Of a DNA stretch of 64,000 nt, positions 53,907-61,731 are shown piece by piece (the first letter of the stretch is position 1; every line of letters begins with the position of its first letter). The position numbers were made by a program, and so were the translations under genes. This stretch comes from Candidatus Methylospira mobilis (GTDB taxonomy: Bacteria; Pseudomonadota; Gammaproteobacteria; Methylococcales; Methylococcaceae), in NCBI RefSeq assembly GCF_009498235.1, contig NZ_CP044205.1, positions 2,977,389 to 3,041,388 on the forward strand. The letters are read 5' to 3'. The notes below the pieces were generated by a model that was given only the letters and a program-made list of their open reading frames with translations, was not told the origin of the DNA and did not search any database.

Positions 53907-54713
53907 TCATTGACTTGACCGAACCGGATCAAAGTTTTTAAGACTATCCTGTATTGCCTGATAGGAGTCGGGAGAAATACTCACTTCACCACGCAGGGGG
54001 TTGTCTACCGCAGCCATAAGAAAAATCATAAATCCCAGGAAAATCGAGAATACGGCCGTCAGCGCAAGATGCGTCTTCATTGATGGCAGATGGAAGAAGT
54101 AAATCAATGGAATAATGAGGAACGCCCCGGCAAGCATGACGACCCAGAAAACAGCCGGAATGCCTACGTCTACGGAATCCATACGCGCTCGACGCAATTC
54201 AATCAGATGATTAAACGCGGTGACCGACTCCGACAAAAGGATTTGCTGACTGATCGAGTCCGGTTGATAACCTGACAAGACGCCATAAAAGCCGGTAAGA
54301 ATCACAGCCCCGTCATTCGGGCTCTCTCCATGCCGATGTAACGGCCACTCAACATCAATGACATAGGCTAGATAGTCTGCGAGATAGTTCTGAAGCGAGT
54401 GTTTGGCGGGTTCCTGCAGCGCGCTGATATCCCGGTAAAGCGCCGCAATGGAAGCGGCCTCCTTGCTGGCCAGCGATCCGACGCTATCAAAGTTTTGCCA
54501 GGCTGCAACCGCAACCAGCCCCAGCAACAGCCCGTACAGCATACCGACACCGGCAAAAACAGCACTGATCGGTTCGTTGGTACTGTCGGAAATACGAAAC
54601 GTGTTATAAATCCACCCGCGCAACGCAATTAAACCTGCGAGCGAAAAAGCAAGAAACGACAAAACGATACCCGCACCGAGTTGCCAGGTCGGCAAATCAT
54701 AAATCCAGTACAC
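53907..54713 (-). CDS. DUF4239 (bestrophin-like) membrane protein
   Basis: 268 residues with four membrane helices: two at the N-terminus (LGAGIVLSFLAFSLAGLIAL; FAGVGMLYGLLLGLVAVAAW) and two near the C-terminus (VFWVVMLAGAFLIIPLIYFF; LTAVFSIFLGFMIFLMAAVD). The central cytoplasmic part has the SKEAASIAALYRD motif, and DNPLRGEVSISPDSY ends the family core. DUF4239 proteins are called bestrophin-like, but their function is not established. Confidence 0.82.
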   Translation of the reverse strand: MYWIYDLPTWQLGAGIVLSFLAFSLAGLIALRGWIYNTFRISDSTNEPISAVFAGVGMLYGLLLGLVAVAAWQNFDSVGSLASKEAASIAALYRDISALQEPAKHSLQNYLADYLAYVIDVEWPLHRHGESPNDGAVILTGFYGVLSGYQPDSISQQILLSESVTAFNHLIELRRARMDSVDVGIPAVFWVVMLAGAFLIIPLIYFFHLPSMKTHLALTAVFSIFLGFMIFLMAAVDNPLRGEVSISPDSYQAIQDSLKNFDPVRSSQ

Positions 54714-54794
54714 TTATAATTATTCCAAATAGCGAGGGGAAAACAGACGGGAGTCAGCGATAACACCGTTAAAATAAGCCGTTCCAGCCCTAAA

Positions 54795-54816
54795 CCCTCT
54801 CTCGCACAGGAGAGGG
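54795..54816. terminator. CCCTCTC/GAGAGGG hairpin
   Basis: CCCTCTC (54795-54801) and GAGAGGG (54810-54816) are exact complements around an 8-nt loop. It sits between the DUF2092 and DUF4239 genes (both minus). There is no strong U-run, so it may be either a terminator or a copy of the CCCTCTCC-type repeat common in proteobacterial intergenic DNA. Confidence 0.35.
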
Positions 54817-54912
54817 GCCAATGTTGATGGCTATACCGTCATAGGGCCATAGGGCGGCGAATACGTTTGCATACCAGAGTAACCAACTCTGGACAGAAAA
54901 AGAATCGCGCCG

Positions 54913-55821
54913 TTATTTTTTTTCGCCCGCTGCTCCCGGATTCGCCAACGCCTGCGGACTATCCGGCGGCCCGGAAAACTCAATTTGTCTGGCGTCCTTC
55001 GGCGCCTTGAAAGCGAAGTCGGTGGACGCAGGCTTCCGCTTCAGATTCCAGTCGAAAAATTCAACCATGTAGCGCGGGGAGTCGGCGGCATCCTTGTAGG
55101 TAATCGCCAAACGCTTCGGCAGAGCCTCTTTACCGCTTTCGATCCAGACTTCCCAGTCAACCCCCGGACCAATAAAAGCCAGGTGGTCGCACAGCGCGCC
55201 ATTCACATTGGAAGCACCAACGACGAAGGCGCTGCTCAAGTCCCGGGTCATGACCGCGTAAGGGTCGCTAGCCATGAAATTCGACGCTGGAAAATGGATG
55301 CCTGCCTTGGTAATCAACAAGCTCAACGTGTCCTCAATGCTGCCGGGGGCGTCGAGGACTGCATAAAGGTTCTTGGCGGGATCGAACGCCCACACCTTGG
55401 AACCGTCGTAGGTAATCTGGTAAGCCGGACCGTCGCCGCTAATTCTGACCCGTAACTTATTGGGACGCTCCAGCACCAGGTCGGCCTGGGCGAAGAAAGT
55501 CAGAAATTGTCCGGTCGATGCAGGAATTTCCACCGAACTACGTGTGTGATAGCCATAGGATCCGGCTGCGACCAAGGTATCGCTCATGCGCTTCAAAAGA
55601 GCAAGAGCACGCTGATCCATGACGGGATGAGCCGAGTTTTCGGCGTTGCCCGCAGGCGCAGCCGTTTTTGGTTCTTCCGCTGAGGGTTGAGCCGGGATCC
55701 GCGGGTTATCCGGCGGTAAATCATCCGCACAGGCGCTCGCAGACCAAACAAGAACCAGAGCCATAAACAGCCGGACCATAGCCTTCCGTTGAAACCGATT
55801 TGCGATCAATTCTGCTTGCAT
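54913..55821 (-). CDS. DUF2092 exported protein
   Basis: 302 residues. The ATG at 55821 has GGGAGG 7 nt upstream, deciding the start. A hydrophobic signal (MVRLFMALVLVWSASACA) follows a short charged leader. The LolA-like DUF2092 fold is suggested by ALALLKRMSDTLVAAGSYGY, ADLVLERPNKLRVRISGDGP, YDGSKVWAFDPAKNLYAV and YMVEFFDWNLKRKPASTDFAF. Such proteins are periplasmic and often found beside a low-complexity exported protein, as here (55903-56637). No substrate is known. Confidence 0.85.
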   Translation of the reverse strand: MQAELIANRFQRKAMVRLFMALVLVWSASACADDLPPDNPRIPAQPSAEEPKTAAPAGNAENSAHPVMDQRALALLKRMSDTLVAAGSYGYHTRSSVEIPASTGQFLTFFAQADLVLERPNKLRVRISGDGPAYQITYDGSKVWAFDPAKNLYAVLDAPGSIEDTLSLLITKAGIHFPASNFMASDPYAVMTRDLSSAFVVGASNVNGALCDHLAFIGPGVDWEVWIESGKEALPKRLAITYKDAADSPRYMVEFFDWNLKRKPASTDFAFKAPKDARQIEFSGPPDSPQALANPGAAGEKK

Positions 55822-55902
55822 AGTCAAGCCTCCCATTTCTTGGTTTAAATTTGTTTACAGCCGCTTCCTCTGCGATACTCACGCCAACAGGAGCAGGCCA
55901 GA

Positions 55903-56637
55903 CTAGAATGGCTGCTTGACAACCTGATAATAAACCCCGTTGCTTCCGAACTCCGGCTTGAACCAGTTTGGGCCACAGCCGTAGTATTCGACGGATTTCA
56001 CCACCGCGTTGGTGCAGCCGGCCGGCAGGGCGGACAGCTGGGAGCCCACCGGCAACGGCGAATCAATCACAGGAGGCTGCGCGACGGAAGGCGGGGCGGA
56101 TGCCGTCGCTGCGTAAGTGGGCTGTTGCGACGATTTCGCAGCGGCCGAACCGGCCATCGCGCCCACCGCCACGCCGGCCGCCCCGGCAGCCATTACTTGC
56201 CCAGTTGTAGCGTTATAACCGTTATTGTAATAAACATTGGCGGAACCGTAAGGCACCGGATGATATACCGCTGCGGGAGGGTGGTATACGGCCGCAGGAG
56301 GATGATACCCCGGAGCGCCATACGCAGCCGGGGGCCGGCCATAATAAGCACCGCTTCGGGTGACGGTACTTCCTGAAGCGGTAGTGGCAGTGGCGGTGCC
56401 GCCGCCCCAGGATGCCGAGCCGCCATTGGCCGTAGTCGCCGAACCGCCGGAACCCGCGTTCCAGGAAGCGCTGCCGCCTCTTGCGCCGGTCGCGCTGCCG
56501 GACCCCCCGCCCCAGGAAGCACTGCCTCTGTACCCGGAGGCCGACCCGCTGCGAGCATGGGCCGCAGAGGAGAGCAGGGCTGCAACAAGGGCGACAGCCA
56601 GAATGGCTCTGATCTGATAATTATTGTGTAGACGCAT
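55903..56637 (-). CDS. Exported Gly/Ser/Ala-rich repeat protein
   Basis: 244 residues with a signal peptide (AILAVALVAALLSSAAHA). Residues about 30-95 are imperfect repeats of GGSASWGGG-type units (GSASWGGGSGSATG, GGSASWNAGSG, GGSASWGGGTATAT). Next comes a Pro/Tyr-rich part with the exact duplication PPAAVYH. After a small hydrophobic AGAAGVAVGAMAGSAA stretch the C-terminus is globular, with a Cys pair (AGCTNAV, YYGCGPNWF). It lies 81 bp before DUF2092 and is probably co-transcribed. Function unknown; a surface or structural role is inference. Confidence 0.75.
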   Translation of the reverse strand: MRLHNNYQIRAILAVALVAALLSSAAHARSGSASGYRGSASWGGGSGSATGARGGSASWNAGSGGSATTANGGSASWGGGTATATTASGSTVTRSGAYYGRPPAAYGAPGYHPPAAVYHPPAAVYHPVPYGSANVYYNNGYNATTGQVMAAGAAGVAVGAMAGSAAAKSSQQPTYAATASAPPSVAQPPVIDSPLPVGSQLSALPAGCTNAVVKSVEYYGCGPNWFKPEFGSNGVYYQVVKQPF

Positions 56638-56923
56638 AAACTCTACCCTCCGGTGACGTATTCAAGCTGAACTACTTTTTTTGGTAGAGATTTACCAACC
56701 TACTTAATTTAGTGAGCTCATGCAGGATTTTGCGCATCGCACAGACAGGCTGGAAGCAAGGGATAAAACACGTCGCGAATGAGCTTACCGGCCATGACAA
56801 AATTCCCGCCCCCATAAAAAGACACCCTCGACCCCGCGCACGCTCCCACCCTCTCCCCGTGGAAGAGAGAAACGGCACAACAGGCACGCCAACCGCCCAT
56901 GGCGAGCGGTCATGGATGGCCTC

Positions 56924-57421
56924 TTACTGTTTCGGAATCAACGGCATTGCGGAACTGATCTTTAAATCGGCAGCCGCAATCCATACGCTTTCAATCTGAA
57001 CAAAGCGCATTGCAATTTTGTTGGACAGCGCTTTCGCAACTTTCTTGTAATAATTTTTCACTATTTTGCTTCTGGACTCGCGGACATCAAACATGTCTTG
57101 CACCAATTCGGCGGCTTTGTCCTCGCTCAGATCATCATAATTGTCCGCGTAGTCCTCGATCACTTTCAGTTTACGGTCGTTAACTTTCATCAGATCGGCT
57201 TCGTACTGGTTATAGATGGTCCAAAACTTCTTGGCTTCGTCATCGTTGAGCGGCATGGAGGCTTTTACAAACGCACGCTTGTCCATACGCAGTTCGGCGC
57301 GCAACAAACTGATTGCATCCTGTTCGCCGCCAGCCGGCGCAACTGCATCCACAGCTTCGGCGCAAGCGGCGCCAAAAACAAGAGCAAACGCAAACGTCAA
57401 CGTAGTTATCTGTTTTTTCAT
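56924..57421 (-). CDS. Helical periplasmic protein of unknown function
   Basis: 165 residues. The signal peptide MKKQITTLTFAFALVF ends near AACAEA. The mature protein is almost wholly helical and charged, with ASMPLNDDEAKKFWTIYNQYE, DLSEDKAAELVQDMFDVRE and a conserved-looking end MRFVQIESVWIAAADLKI...MPLIPKQ. The layout resembles Spy-like stress proteins but the LTxxQ motif is absent, so I leave the family open. The ATG at 57421 is used because the upstream extension precedes the signal peptide. Confidence 0.7.
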   Translation of the reverse strand: MKKQITTLTFAFALVFGAACAEAVDAVAPAGGEQDAISLLRAELRMDKRAFVKASMPLNDDEAKKFWTIYNQYEADLMKVNDRKLKVIEDYADNYDDLSEDKAAELVQDMFDVRESRSKIVKNYYKKVAKALSNKIAMRFVQIESVWIAAADLKISSAMPLIPKQ

Positions 57422-57585
57422 ATTAATATCCAAAATGATTTGTTTATTCAAATCCGGAACAGGAAAGCGCATCCTGCTTCGGGAAGCTTCATTCTAAATC
57501 TTGGCACATCCCCTTTTCCATTAGCATTTGGTCTTAATAGGCTCAATTTACGCTAACCGGCAACTATGTATAACGCAGAAAAGCA

Positions 57586-58416
57586 TCAGAACGGCATCAC
57601 GGTGAAGGGGGTCTCATCAGTGACCGCCTCACCTTGTTTACGGTTGGCGATCAGCACGAACTGTCCGGCCCAGCGCTCCATGATACGCTTGGCAGGGCCA
57701 TACCAGGTCAGACGCGTAAGATCGATCGGAGCAATATCCGCCATATCGCGATCTGCAAAGGTAGCGACGATTTCGTTTGTTTTCAAATCGCGCAACCGGC
57801 CTTCGAAAGCCGCTCTACGCTGATTGACGACACCGGCAACAGTTCCCGTTCCCGGCGGCCCCGCCCAGCTGAGCGCGTGCAGCACAGGAGTGGACGGGTC
57901 GATTTCGATCAGAGCCAGCTCCAGCCGTAAAGCGGGGTGTTTTTGCGACTCCTGACGTTCGACTACCCGGAAACGATGATGGGGATCATTTTTAAAAGCC
58001 TTCACAACCTGATCGTGAAAATAGAGCCCAAGCTCTGCGATATCAGCCTGTACGTCGCTGAACCACGCGGCGGAGCTCATGCCGTGCAGCCAGTCCATTT
58101 CCATCATATATCGGGTGTTCACCGGAGCGACCAGCAGCTCCCGATAGTTGTTTTTATCGAAACCGGGCTTGATCCAAACCTTTTGAAACGGCAAGTCGGC
58201 GCGCGAGCGCTGCCGCTCCGGATGTGCGATGAAGCCCGCGTCAGGCGCAGGATCGACAACGGCGGTCTTTACCTCATTGCTGCCCGAGCGAATGCTCGAA
58301 CAACCGGAAACAGCAAGGGCCGACAACAGCATAAAAACGCCTGCGGTTCTGCCGCCCGCAAGTGCGGCCTGTTTCGTTCTCAATGCCATACGGCAACGCG
58401 CATAATCGGTATCCAT
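57586..58416 (-). CDS. DUF3313-type lipoprotein
   Basis: 276 residues. The lipobox LAVSGCSS places the lipid-bearing Cys near residue 39; a later start (MALRTKQA, 58389) would give a more normal signal length. Family features include VWIKPGFDKNNYRELLVAPVN, LALIEIDPSTPVLHALSWA and FEGRLRDLKTNEIVATFADRD, as in DUF3313. It is probably an outer-membrane lipoprotein, of unknown function. Confidence 0.75.
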   Translation of the reverse strand: MDTDYARCRMALRTKQAALAGGRTAGVFMLLSALAVSGCSSIRSGSNEVKTAVVDPAPDAGFIAHPERQRSRADLPFQKVWIKPGFDKNNYRELLVAPVNTRYMMEMDWLHGMSSAAWFSDVQADIAELGLYFHDQVVKAFKNDPHHRFRVVERQESQKHPALRLELALIEIDPSTPVLHALSWAGPPGTGTVAGVVNQRRAAFEGRLRDLKTNEIVATFADRDMADIAPIDLTRLTWYGPAKRIMERWAGQFVLIANRKQGEAVTDETPFTVMPF

Positions 58417-58921
58417 AACACATAAACTATCACAGACAGCGGTGCGCGGCTACCGGTCCCCAGAGTCGATGTCTACGCGCCCGGCAACAAACAGTGCCGA
58501 GTCGACAACCGGCTTGAGTTATTGCCGTTGTCCGCAGGCAACACGACAAAAGGGGACAATTACCGCGCCGTCGAGCTTCTGCTGTAACGCCAACCCGCTT
58601 ACTCCCGGCATATATCCAGATCCGACAGGACACAACCAGCCTGGCGAGGCGCATAAAGCGCGTAAAAAAACTGGGCATTGCAAAAACCGGCAGAGCGCGG
58701 AGCAATGCAGACACGTCAGCGCCTTGAGAACCAACGCGTCGCCGTCGCCTCAACCAGTGACCGTTCTGTAAGCGGGACATGGGACCAAAGTCCAATAGAC
58801 TCTCCCGATTTTTTGGGTTAATGTACTTCAGGAATACATATGGGCATATATGAAACTATGCCCGCAAACCGATTAAAGTATACTGGCAACTTTCTCCTAC
58901 TCCTGCTGGATCACGTACAGG
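58417..58921. other. Intergenic region between DUF3313 and the efflux operon
   Basis: No credible gene was seen on either strand. It separates divergent transcripts, so it should hold the promoter of the efflux operon and of the DUF3313 gene. A small GGAC-CAAA-GTCC dyad lies near 58783-58794. No regulator gene adjoins the efflux operon. Confidence 0.4.
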
Positions 58922-60514
58922 ATGATACCGAAGATTCGATCATTGAAAACCGTTGGAAGCCGCCTGCTTCTGATTCTTCCAGTTATTTTATCCGCTGCCT
59001 GCTCATACAAAATCGGACCAGATTACGAAACCCCGGAAACAGAGGTATCGTCCGACTGGCTGGAGGCCGGAGATCAGCACCTGAAAAAAGGCAAGGATGA
59101 CGATGTCAAGGCATGGTGGCGGCTGTTCAACGACCCGGTGCTGAACAAGCTGGTAGAAACCGCCTACGCGCAAAATATATCGCTTAAAAGCGCCGGAGTG
59201 CGCATATTGGAATCGCGCGCGGAACTGGGCGTTGCCATCGGCGATTTGTATCCGCAAAAACAGGACTTTAGCGGTGAAGTCGATAAGTATTCATCACCTT
59301 TCATGAGAAATCTCGGGCTCGGCGACAGCATGTGGTTCAGCCGTATCGGCATCCAGTCGAACTGGGAAATCGACGTTTGGGGCAAATTCCGCCGCGCGAT
59401 CGAAGCTTCGGATGCGCAGCTGATGGCTACCGTGGCCGACTATGACAATATACTGGTATCGCTGACAGCAGATGTCGCCAACGCCTATGTACAGATCCGC
59501 ACAGCGGAGAAACGCCTGGATATCGCCAATCAGAACGTCAAGGTTCAAACCGACAGTCTGCGCATAGCCACGGCAAAGTTCATCGGAGGCGCCAGTACGC
59601 AGCGCGACGTCGAACAGGCCAAAACCATACTCGCCAGTACGCAGGCGACGATTCCAACCTTGCGTAAAGACTTGCGTCAGGCGAAAAACGCATTGAGTCT
59701 GCTGCAGGGCATCCCGCCAGACAAGTTCGAAACATCCCTGGGTGCCGCAGAGGACTGCGGAAAAATACCGACCCCTCCGGTTCAGGTTGCGCTGGGCATT
59801 CCGGTCGACCTGCTGCGGAGACGGCCGGATATCCGCAAGGCTGAACTGACTGCCGCAGCGCAATCGGCACGCATCGGCATGGCCAAGGCCAACCTCTATC
59901 CGGCTTTTTCAATCAGCGGCAGCTTTGGTTTTATCGGTACCAATTCGCAAGGCAGCAGCCTCAGCGATATGTTCAGTTGGGGCCAGCACTTTTATCGTTT
60001 TGGTCCGTCGGTGCAATGGAATCTGTTCAACTTCGGACAACTCACCAATCAGGTCAGAGGGCAGGATGCGCGCTTCGAAGCGCTGCTGCTGGACTATCAA
60101 AACACGGTACTGAAAGCGCAAAAAGAAGTTGAAGATTCGCTGATCGCCTTTCTAATGGCGCAAAACTCCGCCGAATTCCTGGCTGAAAGCACCGCCGCGG
60201 CGCAACGCTCACTCAATCTCGCCATGCTCCAGTACAGCGAAGGCATCACCGACTTTACAACCGTATTGACGGCCGAACAGGAGCTGCTGAAACAGCAGGA
60301 CAACTTTGCTCAAACTCTGGGCGGCATCGCTTCGAACCTGGTTGGCGTCTATCGAACGCTGGGCGGCGGCTGGCAAATACGCGAGGGTAAGGAGTTTGTT
60401 CCCGAACCGATAAAACAGGCCATGGACAACCGCACCAACTGGGGCGACCTTTTGAAACCAACCCCCATTCCGACCGAACGCCCCACCGACTTGATCCGGG
60501 CACCGCAATGGTAA
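58922..60514 (+). CDS. NodT-family efflux outer-membrane lipoprotein
   Basis: 530 residues. The signal peptide ends in a lipobox (LSAACS, Cys about 27), then the family start YKIGPDYETPE. The TolC-like body follows, with two outer-membrane-factor repeats (WWRLFNDPVLNKLV; then GIPVDLLRRRPDIRKAELTAAAQSARIGMAKA and FNFGQLTNQVRGQDAR). It should form the outer-membrane exit duct of the RND pump. It overlaps the next gene's frame by 7 bp if the longer start there is used. Confidence 0.9.
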   Translation: MIPKIRSLKTVGSRLLLILPVILSAACSYKIGPDYETPETEVSSDWLEAGDQHLKKGKDDDVKAWWRLFNDPVLNKLVETAYAQNISLKSAGVRILESRAELGVAIGDLYPQKQDFSGEVDKYSSPFMRNLGLGDSMWFSRIGIQSNWEIDVWGKFRRAIEASDAQLMATVADYDNILVSLTADVANAYVQIRTAEKRLDIANQNVKVQTDSLRIATAKFIGGASTQRDVEQAKTILASTQATIPTLRKDLRQAKNALSLLQGIPPDKFETSLGAAEDCGKIPTPPVQVALGIPVDLLRRRPDIRKAELTAAAQSARIGMAKANLYPAFSISGSFGFIGTNSQGSSLSDMFSWGQHFYRFGPSVQWNLFNFGQLTNQVRGQDARFEALLLDYQNTVLKAQKEVEDSLIAFLMAQNSAEFLAESTAAAQRSLNLAMLQYSEGITDFTTVLTAEQELLKQQDNFAQTLGGIASNLVGVYRTLGGGWQIREGKEFVPEPIKQAMDNRTNWGDLLKPTPIPTERPTDLIRAPQW

Positions 60515-60549
60515 GCAGAAACATCTATAACTTCAGGGAGACTTTTCCA

Positions 60550-61731
60550 GTGATACGCATATTCAGGATCGGCATTGTCACCGCGCTTGTTCTGGCATCG
60601 GCTGCCTGCAAAAAACCGAATACCTATGTTCCACCGCCGCCGCCACAGGTTACGATCAGCCATCCCAGCGTCGGGCCCGTTACGCCCTTCCTGGAATTTA
60701 CCGGCAACATACAGTCGATCAAAACCGTTGAACTGGTAGCGCGCGTGGAGGGCTACCTGGAAAAAGTATTGTTCCGCGAAGGCGATATCGTAAAAGAAGG
60801 ACAATTGATGTTTCTGCTCCAGCAGGACACTTACGAAGCCAAACTGCAGCAGGCCCAGGCCCAGCTACTGGCCGACAAGGCCAAGCTGCTGCATGCCGAA
60901 ACCGAACTGACGCGTTACTCCGGCCTGCTCCAGCAAAACGCCGCGCCGCAAACCTCGGTCGACCAATATCGATATGAACGCGACGCGACCAAAGCCGCCA
61001 TCATGGCCGACGAAGCGAATGTGACGCTGGCCAAGCTCAACCTGAGCTACACCCGCGTTACCGCGCCTTTTACCGGACGCGCGGGGCGCCGCCTCAAGGA
61101 CCCCGGAAATCTGGTGGGCGCGGGCGAAAAAACCGTATTGGCCGAAATCAACCAACTGGACCCGATTTACGCCTATTTCACTATCAGCGAACAGGATTTG
61201 CTGCACGTCCGCAAGGAACACGAAAATGATGGCAGGGAAAGGGGCCGGGTGCCGGAAATTCCGGTCTTTATGGGCCTTGCCAACGAAGAAGGTTATCCGC
61301 ACAAGGGCGCGCTCGACTTTGCCGGCATACGCCTGGATACAACCACAGGCACACTGCTGCTGCGCGCGACCTTCAATAACTCGGATTTTAGAATTTTTCC
61401 CGGTTCTTTCGCACGTATTAAAACGCCCATAGATAACCCCGCCGCGGCGCTACTGCTTCCGGAAGACGCCATAAGCTTCGATCAACAGGGCCCCTACGTT
61501 CTTTTAGTCGACGGCAACAATATCGTGCAACGGCGCAGCGTCGTTACCGGCTCGCGTTCCGGCAAGCAAATTGCGATTACCGACGGCGTTTCCGCAGAGG
61601 ACTGGGTCATCGTCAACGGCCTGCTAAGCGCGATCCCCGGCAAGCCGGTCACGCCGGTTAAACAAACGGCGGCGGAAACCGGTTCCGGCAATGTGCCCGA
61701 AATTGCGGGCGCGGGAGCGGCTGCGCAATGA
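60550..61731 (+). CDS. RND efflux periplasmic adaptor (membrane fusion protein)
   Basis: 393 residues from a GTG preceded by AGGGAG at 9 nt; an ATG at 60508 would add 14 residues before a normal lipoprotein signal. The lipobox is LASAAC. Barrel-sandwich and hairpin segments are seen (RVEGYLEKVLFREGDIVKEGQ; LSYTRVTAPFTGRAGRR), and ISEQDLLHVRKE and SRSGKQIAITDG follow. It links the inner-membrane RND transporter to the NodT channel. Its stop overlaps the transporter start by 4 bp. Confidence 0.9.
   Translation: MIRIFRIGIVTALVLASAACKKPNTYVPPPPPQVTISHPSVGPVTPFLEFTGNIQSIKTVELVARVEGYLEKVLFREGDIVKEGQLMFLLQQDTYEAKLQQAQAQLLADKAKLLHAETELTRYSGLLQQNAAPQTSVDQYRYERDATKAAIMADEANVTLAKLNLSYTRVTAPFTGRAGRRLKDPGNLVGAGEKTVLAEINQLDPIYAYFTISEQDLLHVRKEHENDGRERGRVPEIPVFMGLANEEGYPHKGALDFAGIRLDTTTGTLLLRATFNNSDFRIFPGSFARIKTPIDNPAAALLLPEDAISFDQQGPYVLLVDGNNIVQRRSVVTGSRSGKQIAITDGVSAEDWVIVNGLLSAIPGKPVTPVKQTAAETGSGNVPEIAGAGAAAQ

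Noticed and set aside
58430-58795. Overlapping frames of about 110-120 codons upstream of the efflux operon
   Set aside because: Both strands give Arg/Ser-rich translations without domains; typical shadows of high-GC non-coding DNA.
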